Assembly (NCBI RefSeq): GCF_003860525.1 | Contig: NZ_CP034161.1 | Span: 2,170,001 to 2,234,000, forward strand | From: Epilithonimonas vandammei | GTDB lineage: Bacteria > Bacteroidota > Bacteroidia > Flavobacteriales > Weeksellaceae | Direction of reading: 5' to 3' | Length of the DNA stretch: 64,000 bases | Shown: piece by piece, positions 1 to 9,816 of the stretch | Layout of the letters: each line of letters begins with the position of its first letter | Numbering within the stretch: the stretch's first letter is position 1 | Program-made: the position numbers and the translations under genes | The notes under the pieces: model-generated | The model's database searches: none | The model's input: only the letters and a program-made list of their open reading frames with translations | What the model was told of the DNA's origin: nothing

Positions 1-80
1 GTATTACTACAGGAAAAGGCAAAACCTAGTGTTCCGAAAAATAAAACTTGTCTGATATGTTGTTGAAATCTAATTTTCAT
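1..80 (-). CDS. Lipoprotein, 5' end only (possible TamL-type partner of TamB)
   Basis: The gene starts at 80 and runs off the left edge, so only 26 residues are visible. They form a basic start, a hydrophobic stretch and a lipobox-like FAFSC followed by Ser-Asn-Thr, so this looks like an outer-membrane lipoprotein. Its ATG shares one base with the TAA of the tamB gene upstream (TAATG), which points to translational coupling. In Bacteroidota tamB is often next to a lipidated BamA-family barrel (TamL). That identity is inferred from position and the lipobox only; a plain lipoprotein is also possible. Confidence 0.6.
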   Translation of the reverse strand, partial: MKIRFQQHIRQVLFFGTLGFAFSCSN

Positions 81-3000
81 TATTTGAATTCTACGGCTTT
101 ATTGTTTTCTTTTTGCTTTTCTTTTCTAGATCTTTCTCTGGATTTCTGAAAAATCTCACGGAATTTATCATAATCCAGCGTGATGATGAAACCAACTCCG
201 GTTTCTACAATCTGTCCTTGCAACGCCACCTGGTATTCATTTTTACGATAAGCTCTAAATGTATACCTTCCGTCACGTGAGAGGCTATAGTCCACGGTTA
301 CATCACCAGCAATATTGGTCATATTTTCATTCTGTCTTGCATCACCTTCCAGCCCGAAGTTACTGCCCACAGAAACTTTCAGACGGTCATTGAGTAGTTT
401 TTTGCTGATATCCACATTCAGATCAGTTCTTGTATTTTTTTCTCCGGAAGAGTAATCTTCGGAAGATTCCAGGTCAAAATTGAGATCTACCCCTTTTATT
501 AGATCCGAAGCCAGATTATTGATTTGCTGAGATAATATTTTACTAACACTTTGTCTCGCCATCGCTTCGGCAGAAAGTCCTGCACTGGATTCGAAAGGAT
601 TCTCGCCGATGAATCTGTTTAGCAAAAGTAAAGCAAAAACCTGTTTATTCATTTCGGATTCCTGTGTTCTGATTTGTGATAACTTTTGGTCTACAATATC
701 TGTGACAGTTGATGAAACCGAATTATTTTTTTCATCGGTGGTAATATCAAAACTGATTTCAGGTTTCAGAAGTTCGCCTTTCATTTTCAGCAGTGTGTTA
801 AACGGAATTCTTTGTTTAAATTGATTCAATGTCGTATTACTTTCTCCGCTCAGCTGCTGCTCCACTAGATCGATTGGCGCTGTTTCCGTTTTGTAAATAG
901 CAGTGATGTTCAAAAGTGCGGTAGTGGGTTCGCCAGTCCACGTAATTGTGCTTCCTTTCTGGATATCGAACTTACGTTTCAGAACGCTTACGGTCATTTC
1001 ATAACTTCCGGATTCCACTTCATAAACACCCACTAAAGTTGTTTTTCCAGACGGATCAATACCACCAGTCAGCTCGGCCTCTCCCTGTAATTTTACAAAA
1101 TCGCCATTAGCTTTATCAAGCAACAAAGACATTTTAGCTTCTTTACTAACTTCGATATTCACGCTTACATCCATCCCTTTGATTTTGCTTGGAGCGTTCA
1201 AAGAATCTGCTGTAATGGTTTTGTTAAGTGCAATCTGATCCTGATCAATAAACTCAACAATACCGTCACGTTCCTGTAATGATGGCGTGGACTGCGGGAG
1301 AACAAATGTAAAATCTGTATCATCCGCAACAGCCAATCGGCCGTCCACTTTTGGCAGATCAAGATTACCACGCACTTTCAACGCTGCATCAATTGATAAA
1401 ATACCATACATCAAAGCATCGTTTGATTTTTTTGAATTAACAACCTTGAAATCTTTGGCGTTGATATCCAGATTGAAAGCAAAATCCTTGTAAGTCTGCG
1501 TTAGAACCTGTCCGTCTATATTGAGCGAATTACCGTCTTTGTCATTGATTTTGAAGTTATCGAATTCAATGCCTCGATTGGTAAATCCAATTTTGTCATT
1601 GATATTTCTGAAATCGCTGCCCGTTTTGGCAATCATCAGTCCGACGTTATTCAGCTTGGCATCACCAATAATTCTTGGCGCATCAGTCGTTCCCGTAATT
1701 TTTAGATCGCCGGAAATATAACCTTCCGTATTGGTAATCGCATTCATCGTAAAGCCCTGAAGCGTTTTCATTTGAAGTTGGTTCATCGCCAGATTCAGGT
1801 CAAAGCTGCTGGAAGCTGTATTGTAATTACCCAAGATTTTCACATCATTCTCATTACCTGTCAATGCAATATCAGCATTCAACAAGTTAGCCGACTGATT
1901 ATTGACCTTAATATCAAGATTGCCGACCGGACTGCCAAACACAAACAAATCAGTCACATCAATGTCTGAAGTGAAGGTCATATTTTTGGTCAGATTCCTC
2001 AGCTGTGCAGTTCCGTTAATAGTACCTTTGGCAAGAAGCGAATCTTTTTTGATGATCTCCGTAATCGTTTCAATTTTAAAATCTTTCAGAGTGACATTGA
2101 GCGGACTGTTTGGCGAACTACTTTCGGACTGCAAAGAAATCTCTGCGCCTGCATTAGATAATCTGAAATTATCCGCTACAATTCCCTGACCAAAAATCTG
2201 TATCTTATTATTTTCAGCCACGTTCCAATCCATATAATTCAGTTTCAGACCATCTGGCTTTAGAGAAATTTCTGTGATGTCGTTCATTGATTTGGCATCA
2301 CCAGCAATCAGGAACTGCGTCTGATCTTTTTCATCTTTCGTCGTGATGTTATAATTGATGATGTTATTAGCCACATCGCCATTAATATTAACTTTATTTA
2401 GAGCAAAGCTCTCGCTTTTCAGACTTGCAACGTCTAAATTATATTGCAAAGCCTGATTCTGATTGGTCAATTGCAGATTTGTATTTTCTAGCGTATTGGA
2501 TCCGTAGCTAACCTGCGGGATTTTGGCGTCCAATTCTATCAACTGGGAATCGGCGTTATAATTTCCTGTAACATTGATGGTTTCAAAACTTTTCAGTTGG
2601 GGAACAAACTTCCTGATCAGATCATCATTTTTAATGGTCGCATTGAGCGTGAAGTATTGGCCAGCCTCAATTTTCTTTGATTTACCTGGTTTTTGAAACT
2701 GATAGTATTGATTCACTGTCTGAGACAATGCACCGAAGATCTGCGTTAGTTTATATTTCCCTTTTAGCTCCAAATCCGCAATCTGAGAATTGAAATTGAT
2801 TTTCGTAGAATCTGCTGTAGAAAGCGCATTGAGCTTTATTTCCTGAACGGGGTAAACTTCTTTGGTATCCGAGATTGCAAAATTCTGAAGATTAAGATAA
2901 CCATTGAGATTGTCCGGATCCAGACTTCTAAAATCTCCGTCAATAGATCCTGCTAAAATCATCGGAGAGCTGTAGAAACCAAGCTTATTCAAATCCAGTT

Positions 3001-5116
3001 TTTTGACATCACCATTAATTTTGATCGTTGGGTTTTTATCACTGTAAACACCGGAAGCTGCTAGATGCAGATTGGCATTCGGATCTTTTGAATCCAGATT
3101 AACATTATAAGCGCCACGATTAATTTTACCTTTCAGATTCATATTCTGATAAGTATAATTTTTATAAGTTGCAGATCTCACCGAACCTGAAATTTGCGCA
3201 GACATAATCTTAGGATCAAAACCCTGGCCTTTTGCATTAATAACAGCTGAAATTCTTCCTAAATCTTTATTCTGAATCAGTTTACCCACGTTCAGATTCT
3301 GTAAATTCGCTTTGATATCAAACAACTCACGATTTTTTCTACGCATATCCATTTTAGCAACAACTGCTGCATTGCCTAATGTCGAATAAAGATTAAGATC
3401 TGTGGTAATCACTTTAGTTGTTCCTTTCGCATAGCCTTTGATGCTAAAATGAGAAGGCAGAGCAATGTTAGAAGGAATAGTTCCTTTCGGCACAAGATTG
3501 AATACCGTCTTGCCTGATGATGCCAGCTCACCAATCCTAAGGTCGTAATAAAGCTGAGCCGGATTCATTGCATTTTTAATTCTTCCGGAAGCTGCTACTC
3601 TCAACTGATCGAGACCGGAAAGCTTTAAATCTCTTATCAAAAGGTCATTTACAAGACCTTCTGCCTGAAGATTGACATTCAGAATGGCATTAGGATATTT
3701 ATTAAAAGGCGCTGTGTTTCTGAGAGTCGGAACAATATTCAATATATCAGCGAATCCAATTTTAGAATCTTTGATATTGGCAGATAACTTTACAGCGCCT
3801 GGATTGGCGGACAGTTGTTCTATCGAATTATAGTTCAGGACTATTTCGTCTCTCAAAATGGTTTTAGGCGTCTGAAGATATAGATCTTTTAGATATGCTT
3901 GCTTCTCTGTATAAACAAAATCTGTATTAAATTTCTGAATATTAAGACCTCTGGATTCCTGGATTTCTGCTGATTTTACCTTGCCAGCAAAAGTTCCGTT
4001 CTGCATTTTGAAATCACGGACATCTACATTAAGCTTTCCAAAATTCAGATGATTAAAATCCATTCCTGCTTTTGTGGGTGTCACAGCCGTGTTATTGTAT
4101 ATCACTTTTACATCATCCAAATTCAGCTTGCCTAAAAGAAGCTTCATTGCTTTTTGTGTGGAATTATTCTTATTTGAAACTTTTCCTTCAGTTGTACTGT
4201 TAGCATTGGCAGCAGGTAGAAAGAGGTTGGCATTAATGTTTGCACCTGATAAAGTCACATTATCTACATCATAAGAATTATTCTGAAGATCCAGTTTATT
4301 AACTTTAGTGCTTAATTCATTAAAAAGAATTTTTGCAAATGTCTTGGTGTTGTCATCTCCATAATCGACATTAAAATTAGTCAGTTTTATCCGGTTGAGA
4401 CCTAGCTGCATTGGTTTTTTCTGGTTCAATGAATCCACCTTCTGTTCCACATTTTTGGAAACTTCTTCTATCAGATCTTGTTTCAGTTTTAGTTTCAAAC
4501 CATCAAGATTGATGTCATTAACTGCGTAAGAATTATTTTGCAGGTCAAAGGTCTTCACCCTTGTATCAAAGGATTTGAAGTAAACATTTATATCATTTCT
4601 AGACTGCTGATCTTTAAAAGTAATGCCAATATCTTTAAGATTAATTTTATCCAGTGAAATAATAAATGGTTTTGAAGGTTTCTGTTCCTGTTCTTTGTCC
4701 GATGTTGCAAAAGCAGAAATGATATAGTCAAAGTTGAATTTGCCCTGAGGATCTCTGACAACATTGGCTCTTACACCTTCCATATCAATGGATGTCAAGT
4801 CTGCTTTAGATTTCATCAGCTGCCACATATCCAATCCTACATCGAACTTTTTAACCGCAAGAAGCGTGTCGATTTTTTGCCCTTTTAGATAGAGGTTTTC
4901 CATCACAAGGCTATTCGGGAAAGCGACATAAACCTTTTCCAGGCTTACTTTAGTTTTGATTTTTCCTTCCAGATAAACAATTAGTTTGTCCTTAACATAG
5001 TTTTGAACCGCGGGAATACGCAAACTAAATATTAGCAACAAGATAAAAACAAAAATGCTGATAACAGTTATGAGTGTACGTCTAAGAATTTTACGCCAGT
5101 TGAGTTTCAATTTCAA
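80..5116 (-). CDS. tamB: TamB-family translocation and assembly module protein (DUF490)
   Basis: A 1678-residue envelope protein with one N-terminal membrane anchor (about residues 13-33) followed by a very long stretch of repeated beta-rich segments of the AsmA/TamB type. The C-terminal 350 residues or so have the DUF490 character, including a motif like GSYEMTV and an ending rich in Asp/Asn and aromatic residues. TamB-like proteins span the periplasm and act with a BamA-family barrel in outer-membrane protein insertion or lipid transfer. Size and architecture fit the flavobacterial form. The stop overlaps the start of a lipoprotein gene that runs off the window, so the two are probably one operon. 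A second BamA-like barrel gene lies far away at 42-44.6 kb. The family is clear; the substrates are unknown. Confidence 0.9.
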   Translation of the reverse strand: MKLKLNWRKILRRTLITVISIFVFILLLIFSLRIPAVQNYVKDKLIVYLEGKIKTKVSLEKVYVAFPNSLVMENLYLKGQKIDTLLAVKKFDVGLDMWQLMKSKADLTSIDMEGVRANVVRDPQGKFNFDYIISAFATSDKEQEQKPSKPFIISLDKINLKDIGITFKDQQSRNDINVYFKSFDTRVKTFDLQNNSYAVNDINLDGLKLKLKQDLIEEVSKNVEQKVDSLNQKKPMQLGLNRIKLTNFNVDYGDDNTKTFAKILFNELSTKVNKLDLQNNSYDVDNVTLSGANINANLFLPAANANSTTEGKVSNKNNSTQKAMKLLLGKLNLDDVKVIYNNTAVTPTKAGMDFNHLNFGKLNVDVRDFKMQNGTFAGKVKSAEIQESRGLNIQKFNTDFVYTEKQAYLKDLYLQTPKTILRDEIVLNYNSIEQLSANPGAVKLSANIKDSKIGFADILNIVPTLRNTAPFNKYPNAILNVNLQAEGLVNDLLIRDLKLSGLDQLRVAASGRIKNAMNPAQLYYDLRIGELASSGKTVFNLVPKGTIPSNIALPSHFSIKGYAKGTTKVITTDLNLYSTLGNAAVVAKMDMRRKNRELFDIKANLQNLNVGKLIQNKDLGRISAVINAKGQGFDPKIMSAQISGSVRSATYKNYTYQNMNLKGKINRGAYNVNLDSKDPNANLHLAASGVYSDKNPTIKINGDVKKLDLNKLGFYSSPMILAGSIDGDFRSLDPDNLNGYLNLQNFAISDTKEVYPVQEIKLNALSTADSTKINFNSQIADLELKGKYKLTQIFGALSQTVNQYYQFQKPGKSKKIEAGQYFTLNATIKNDDLIRKFVPQLKSFETINVTGNYNADSQLIELDAKIPQVSYGSNTLENTNLQLTNQNQALQYNLDVASLKSESFALNKVNINGDVANNIINYNITTKDEKDQTQFLIAGDAKSMNDITEISLKPDGLKLNYMDWNVAENNKIQIFGQGIVADNFRLSNAGAEISLQSESSSPNSPLNVTLKDFKIETITEIIKKDSLLAKGTINGTAQLRNLTKNMTFTSDIDVTDLFVFGSPVGNLDIKVNNQSANLLNADIALTGNENDVKILGNYNTASSSFDLNLAMNQLQMKTLQGFTMNAITNTEGYISGDLKITGTTDAPRIIGDAKLNNVGLMIAKTGSDFRNINDKIGFTNRGIEFDNFKINDKDGNSLNIDGQVLTQTYKDFAFNLDINAKDFKVVNSKKSNDALMYGILSIDAALKVRGNLDLPKVDGRLAVADDTDFTFVLPQSTPSLQERDGIVEFIDQDQIALNKTITADSLNAPSKIKGMDVSVNIEVSKEAKMSLLLDKANGDFVKLQGEAELTGGIDPSGKTTLVGVYEVESGSYEMTVSVLKRKFDIQKGSTITWTGEPTTALLNITAIYKTETAPIDLVEQQLSGESNTTLNQFKQRIPFNTLLKMKGELLKPEISFDITTDEKNNSVSSTVTDIVDQKLSQIRTQESEMNKQVFALLLLNRFIGENPFESSAGLSAEAMARQSVSKILSQQINNLASDLIKGVDLNFDLESSEDYSSGEKNTRTDLNVDISKKLLNDRLKVSVGSNFGLEGDARQNENMTNIAGDVTVDYSLSRDGRYTFRAYRKNEYQVALQGQIVETGVGFIITLDYDKFREIFQKSRERSRKEKQKENNKAVEFK

Positions 5117-5280
5117 TAGTAGTTTTGTTAAAATTTTAGCATAAGCAAATAGTGTGCTATCGGTTAAAATTAAGCTAACTTTTATTATTATACCTAATAT
5201 TCATTTAAATTTTTAAAAAAATAAATAATTAGTATCACGAGTATGTTATTCATATTCGTTAGATTTTATATATTCACCAG

Positions 5281-5586
5281 ATGGAGAGAAAACCCAATTT
5301 TAAAGCGCAAATAACCTATTTTTCCAGCTGCAAAAGCGGACTGACTTCACCATTTTCGTCTGGCTTCAGGTGTGTTTTAAGATTTCCTTTTATTAACAAA
5401 GATTTTTTTTGTATTCAGAATTATATTGATACCGAACTTGTTTTTCCCGGCGAGAATGTTACTACAAATATTTCTGTTTTAGATAACATTAAAGACCTGT
5501 ACAATGGTTTGGACTTTGAACTTTTCTTAAATACTGTCAAAATCGGTGAAGGCGTCATTACAGAAGTCTATTTGAGTTCTACTTGA
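5281..5586 (+). CDS. Stand-alone EF-Tu domain III-like small protein
   Basis: This 101-residue protein aligns by eye along its length with only the third domain of elongation factor Tu. In order it has PFSSGFR (compare PFFxGYRP), ELVFPGENV (compare EMVMPGDNV) and IGEGVITEVY near the C terminus (compare VGAGVVxKV). No GTPase domain or domain II is present and there is no signal peptide. Domain III of EF-Tu forms a beta barrel that contacts tRNA and EF-Ts; what a solitary copy does is not known to me. It stands alone, with a short gap to the truncated anti-sigma gene downstream. The fold call is fairly firm, the role is open. Confidence 0.7.
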   Translation: MERKPNFKAQITYFSSCKSGLTSPFSSGFRCVLRFPFINKDFFCIQNYIDTELVFPGENVTTNISVLDNIKDLYNGLDFELFLNTVKIGEGVITEVYLSST

Positions 5587-5832
5587 TTTCTCTCGAAATA
5601 TTAGATTAACAATTAAATAAATAGGTGATAAGCCACTTGAATCCTCTTAACAATGAGCTTTTACCCATTTCTCTGGCATCAGAACAAAAATGAACTTTAC
5701 CAGATAACTCTAAACACATTTATATCTAAGATTCCTTTTGAAATACAACATGGAGAAAGCAAGAACATTAATGGTAGATAGAATACTTTTGCAGCTTCTT
5801 TTTCTTGTAGTCTTGCTGGAAATCTATTCTGG

Positions 5833-6261
5833 ATGAATGATCAATCCGTTAATAAAGATAGGTTTACGGCTTTACAAAATGAGATAAATAACCTCGACTC
5901 TGCTAATCAGAAAATGAACCAAAAACTAAAAATGTTTACGGATCCTGATATGATGATAGTTTCTCTAAGAGGTGTTGAAAAACACGCAGATTCGAAAGCT
6001 GTAGTTTTCTGGGATAAAAAGACAAAAGATGTTTACCTGAATGCTGAAAATCTTCCTAAGGCACCTGAAGGTATGCAGTATCAACTTTGGGCTATAGCCG
6101 ATGGAAAACCCGTTAGTGCAGGAATGTATAGCGAAGAAAAGGACAGCAAAGTATCTTTAGCAAATATTCCTAATGCTCAAGCATTTGCAATTACCCTTGA
6201 AAAACAAGGCGGAAGTGCTGTTCCAACGATGGAAAATATGTTTGTGATTGGCAATATCTAA
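5833..6261 (+). CDS. RskA-type anti-sigma factor, C-terminal domain only; probably truncated
   Basis: The 142 residues match the periplasmic C-terminal domain of RskA-family anti-sigma factors: a coiled-coil-like start, then VFWDKKTKDVYL, QLWAIADGKPVSAG and AFAITLEKQGG. These proteins normally have a cytoplasmic sigma-binding domain, one membrane helix and this domain, next to an ECF sigma gene. Here the sigma-binding part is absent. The same frame stays open back to 5782 and encodes a remnant of the membrane helix ending AGNLFW, but a TAG at 5779-5781 closes it, and there is no sigma factor gene upstream. As written the product would lack a membrane anchor, so this is most likely a decaying gene. 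Confidence 0.65.
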   Translation: MNDQSVNKDRFTALQNEINNLDSANQKMNQKLKMFTDPDMMIVSLRGVEKHADSKAVVFWDKKTKDVYLNAENLPKAPEGMQYQLWAIADGKPVSAGMYSEEKDSKVSLANIPNAQAFAITLEKQGGSAVPTMENMFVIGNI

Positions 6262-6274
6262 TCTAGATTATTGT

Positions 6275-6751
6275 TCAGACATTTTTGGGCGAATAAAAAT
6301 ATAGAAATCTTTTCTCCGCCATTTCAAAATCACACCATCTGTCGCAGTCGATTTCATAAGCAACTATACCGCAGGTAGGGAGATTGATTAATTCTGACGA
6401 AAGAGAATTGGCAAAATTTGAAATTCCGTTATTATGCGAGAAAAGCGCCAATGAATTGACCGCATCATCTACATCAAAAATTACTGAAAGACAATTACTT
6501 TCAGACGGTCTGTATAATTTTTCATTGGTGTGAAATGTCTTATTAAAAACTGTGGAAAACAATTCGCACGTATGTTTTGCTCTTTTTGCTGGACTACTGA
6601 TGAAGGAATCTATTGTTACACCGGTGGACTTAAGAAATTCAGCCATTTTTGGTGCATTAATTTTACCAAGTTCTGTAAGAGGGCGGTCAAAATCATCAAC
6701 ATTTTCCGGCCAGTCACTTTTAGCATGACGCACTAGTATAAGTGTTTTCAT
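6275..6751 (-). CDS. SixA-like histidine phosphatase
   Basis: A 158-residue protein with the histidine-phosphatase signature LVRHAKS at residues 6-12 (catalytic His9), DRPLTELG near residue 22 and SPAKRAKHT near residue 55. This is the short SixA-like branch. SixA removes phosphate from phosphohistidine in phosphorelays in E. coli; in Bacteroidota the target is not established. The later conserved His is seen as FSHN near residue 104. It has no operon partner: convergent with the truncated anti-sigma gene and followed by a gap before alaS. Family sure, substrate unsure. Confidence 0.82.
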   Translation of the reverse strand: MKTLILVRHAKSDWPENVDDFDRPLTELGKINAPKMAEFLKSTGVTIDSFISSPAKRAKHTCELFSTVFNKTFHTNEKLYRPSESNCLSVIFDVDDAVNSLALFSHNNGISNFANSLSSELINLPTCGIVAYEIDCDRWCDFEMAEKRFLYFYSPKNV

Positions 6752-6894
6752 TGAGCATATTTTTTAATAATTCTACAATATTCTTGTAATTTTCCTTTTA
6801 TTTTGAAATTATCATAAGCGTAGCATAACGGTTATAATTGTTTAAAATTATGGAATAATTTTGAAAATACGTTCATTTATTTTAATTGAAATAA

Positions 6895-6925
6895 AAAAGA
6901 GAATATCAATATGACATTCTCTTTT
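6895..6925 (-). terminator. Rho-independent terminator of alaS
   Basis: Perfect 10-bp arms (AAAAGAGAAT and its complement) around an 11-base loop, with a T-run following on the minus strand, 20 bases after the alaS stop. Confidence 0.8.
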
Positions 6926-6945
6926 AAAGTAAATCCTTATAGATT

Positions 6946-9549
6946 TTAAATATTCAAAGCTTTTTGATACGCATTTTCCAAACCATCAAGATTTTTTCCT
7001 CCCGCTGTTGCAAAGCCCGGATTTCCGCCGCCGCCACCCTGGATTTCTCTAGCAAGCTCTTTTATTAATGCTCCTGCTTGATAGATACCAGCAAGATCAT
7101 CAGAAACGCCAACGGTAATCATTGGTTTATTGTCCGCATCTGAAAGAATAACTGTAATGGAAGTCGGGATTTCTCTTTTCAGCTGGAAAACGATGTCTTT
7201 TACCGATCCTGCATCCAAAGAAGTTTTTTTAACTAAAAGTAATTTATCACCTTTTTGCTCGTACGCTCCTTTCCAATTGTCGATTTCACCTTTTGCTTTT
7301 TCTTTTTTGAAAGCTTCTACTTCAGACTTTAAAGCTGTATTTTCTTCGATTAATTTCTCGATAGATCGTACAACATCTTTTGATTTCAGCAATTGAGAAA
7401 GTGCTGCGATCTGTTTCTCAAGATTTTTGAAATATTCTGCCGATTTATCACCGGAAATGGCTTCTATTCTTCGGATTCCAGCTGCTGCAGAACTTTCTGA
7501 GACAATTTTAAAAAGTCCAATTTCGCTGGTGTTTTTTACGTGTGTCCCACCACAAAGTTCCATTGATGTTCCAAACTGAATCATTCTTACATTATCGCCA
7601 TATTTCTCGCCGAACAAAGCCATTGCACCTCTGTCCAAAGCTTCCTGAATCGGGATATTTCTGAATTCCTGCAATGCAATACTTTCCTGGATTTTAGCGT
7701 TCACTTTTTCTTCAACCAAAGCCAATTCATCTTCTGTCATCTTAGAAAAATGAGAAAAATCAAATCTCAAATAGTCCGGACCCACGAATGAACCTTTCTG
7801 CTCAACGTGAGTTCCCAAAACTTCTCTTAAAGCCTCGTGCAATAAATGGGTAACAGAATGGTTGGCTTGAGAATTTTTTCTGTCAGAACTATTAACTTTA
7901 GCATAAAAAACAGCTCCGGCATCTTTCGGAAGTCCATTGATTAAAGAGATAATCAGTCCGTTTTCTTTTTTGGTTTCCAAAACTTCGAAACTTTCAACGG
8001 CATTTTCAAGAACGCCTTTATCACCGATTTGTCCACCACCTTCCGGATAAAAAGGCGACTCGCTCAATACGACCTGATAAAATTCTCCGTCTTTGTTTTC
8101 TACTTTTCTATATCTTGTGATGTAAGTTTCCGACTCCGTTTTATCGTAACCCACAAAGTTTTCTGGTTTTTCTTCCAAAGTAACCCAATCATAAACTTTC
8201 TGAGCAGAATCTGCTTTTGAACGCTGCTTTTGCTCGTTTAAAGCTTGTTCAAATCCCGCTTCATCAATCGTTAAACCTTTTTCTTCGGCAATAATTCTCG
8301 TTAAATCATCCGGGAAACCATAAGTATCGTATAATTCAAAAACTTCTTCTGTTGGCAATACTTTTTTACCTTCTGATATCGTCTGCTGAATTAATTTATC
8401 AACTCTAATCAATCCTGTTTCAATGGTTCTCAGGAAAGATTCTTCTTCACTTTTAATCACTTCTGTAACCAAAGTTCCCTGCTTTTCCAGTTCCGGGAAA
8501 AATTTACCCATTTGTTCCTGAAGAACGTCCACCAATTGGTAAAGGAAAGGTTCTTTCCTGTCTAAAAATCGATAAGCATAAGAAATCCCTCTTCTCAAAA
8601 TTCTGCGAATTACGTAACCTGCACCGCCATTGGAAGGCAACTGTCCGTCTGCAATGGCAAAAGAAACCGCTCTGATATGGTCAACAATTACACGGATTGC
8701 GATGTCTTTTTCGTCTGTTAAAATTCCAGTATATTTTTTACCTGAAAGTTCTTCAACTTTAGCAATTAAAGGCGTGAAAACATCCGTATCATAATTAGAT
8801 TCTTTTTGTTGTAAAGCCATACAAAGACGCTCAAATCCCATTCCCGTATCGATGTGTCTTGCAGGAAGATTTTCCAGAGAACCGTCTGCTTTTCTGTTGA
8901 ACTGCATAAAAACAAGATTCCAAATCTCAACAACCTGAGGATGATCGTTATTGACTAAATCAAGTCCGGAAACTTTGGATTTTTCTTCTTCACTTCTCAG
9001 ATCAACGTGGATTTCTGAACAAGGTCCGCACGGTCCACTCGCTCCCATTTCCCAAAAATTATCTTTTTTATTACCATTGATGATTCTGTCTTCCGAGATG
9101 AATTGTTTCCACAGATCATACGCTTCTGTATCTCTTTCAAGGTTTTCTTTTTCATCACCTTCAAAAATGGTCACATAAAGATTTTCTTTCGGGATTCTAT
9201 AAACCTCGGTCAGTAGTTCCCAAGCCCACGAAATCGCTTCTTTTTTAAAATAATCGCCAAAAGACCAGTTCCCTAGCATTTCAAACATCGTGTGGTGATA
9301 AGTATCTCTGCCCACATCATCTAGATCATTATGTTTCCCGGAAACTCTCAGACATTTTTGTGTATCGGCAATTCTTGAAGCTTTCGGTTCTTTGTAACCT
9401 AAAAAATAATCTTTAAACTGCGTCATCCCCGAGTTGGAAAACATCAAAGTAGGATCATCTTTCAGCACAATAGGCGCCGAAGGAACGATGAGATGTTCTT
9501 TACTTTTGAAAAAATCTAAAAACTGTTGTCTTATTTGCTGTGAAGTCAT
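6946..9549 (-). CDS. alaS: Alanyl-tRNA synthetase
   Basis: Full-length 867-residue class II synthetase that charges tRNA-Ala and edits mischarged Ser/Gly. It opens with the usual SxxIRQxFLxFFxxKxH block. The catalytic domain carries FSNSGMTQFKDYFLG and HHTMFEMLGNWSFGDYF, the editing domain carries NHSVTHLLHEAL, and the zinc motif is CGGTHV. The C-terminal oligomerisation domain ends with the glycine-rich GGGGGNPGFA block. Length and all motifs are normal for the family. It appears to be transcribed alone, with a -7 box at 9607-9614 and a terminator right after the stop. Confidence 0.97.
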   Translation of the reverse strand: MTSQQIRQQFLDFFKSKEHLIVPSAPIVLKDDPTLMFSNSGMTQFKDYFLGYKEPKASRIADTQKCLRVSGKHNDLDDVGRDTYHHTMFEMLGNWSFGDYFKKEAISWAWELLTEVYRIPKENLYVTIFEGDEKENLERDTEAYDLWKQFISEDRIINGNKKDNFWEMGASGPCGPCSEIHVDLRSEEEKSKVSGLDLVNNDHPQVVEIWNLVFMQFNRKADGSLENLPARHIDTGMGFERLCMALQQKESNYDTDVFTPLIAKVEELSGKKYTGILTDEKDIAIRVIVDHIRAVSFAIADGQLPSNGGAGYVIRRILRRGISYAYRFLDRKEPFLYQLVDVLQEQMGKFFPELEKQGTLVTEVIKSEEESFLRTIETGLIRVDKLIQQTISEGKKVLPTEEVFELYDTYGFPDDLTRIIAEEKGLTIDEAGFEQALNEQKQRSKADSAQKVYDWVTLEEKPENFVGYDKTESETYITRYRKVENKDGEFYQVVLSESPFYPEGGGQIGDKGVLENAVESFEVLETKKENGLIISLINGLPKDAGAVFYAKVNSSDRKNSQANHSVTHLLHEALREVLGTHVEQKGSFVGPDYLRFDFSHFSKMTEDELALVEEKVNAKIQESIALQEFRNIPIQEALDRGAMALFGEKYGDNVRMIQFGTSMELCGGTHVKNTSEIGLFKIVSESSAAAGIRRIEAISGDKSAEYFKNLEKQIAALSQLLKSKDVVRSIEKLIEENTALKSEVEAFKKEKAKGEIDNWKGAYEQKGDKLLLVKKTSLDAGSVKDIVFQLKREIPTSITVILSDADNKPMITVGVSDDLAGIYQAGALIKELAREIQGGGGGNPGFATAGGKNLDGLENAYQKALNI

Positions 9550-9606
9550 TTTAGTTGATGGTTGTTGGTTGTCAGTTGATGGTTTTGATTGTCAACTTTT
9601 GGTTGG

Positions 9607-9614
9607 CAAATTTA
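9607..9614 (-). promoter_or_regulatory. Putative -7 box for alaS
   Basis: TAAATTTG on the minus strand matches the Bacteroidota -7 consensus TAnnTTTG, about 58 bases before the alaS ATG. No clear TTG lies at the expected upstream distance. Confidence 0.4.
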
Positions 9615-9816
9615 ATGTTTTTGAAAAGATTCTTTGATACTTAACATTGAAATATTTAAGAAAATCAAGAAACCAAAAATAAAATAGAAGGCTTGTTTTG
9701 GAAGTTGAGAAATTTGGTAGGATAGTTTTTGAAAACCCTGAAAATAGTCACTCTCCTTAATTATAGTATCATTTCCATAAACGATATCATACCCTCTACC
9801 CTCTATCAATTTTTTT
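9612..9816 (-). pseudogene. C-terminal part of the frameshifted membrane protein upstream
   Basis: The frame has no ATG; the earliest usable codon is TTG at 9809. It encodes about 65 residues with a single membrane helix (AFYFIFGFLIFLNISML) near the C terminus. It continues the upstream membrane protein one reading frame over, the break falling in a run of eight A on the coding strand (plus-strand T-run 9810-9817). Removing one A would join the two parts without a gap. It is best read as the end of that gene, not as an independent gene. Confidence 0.5.
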
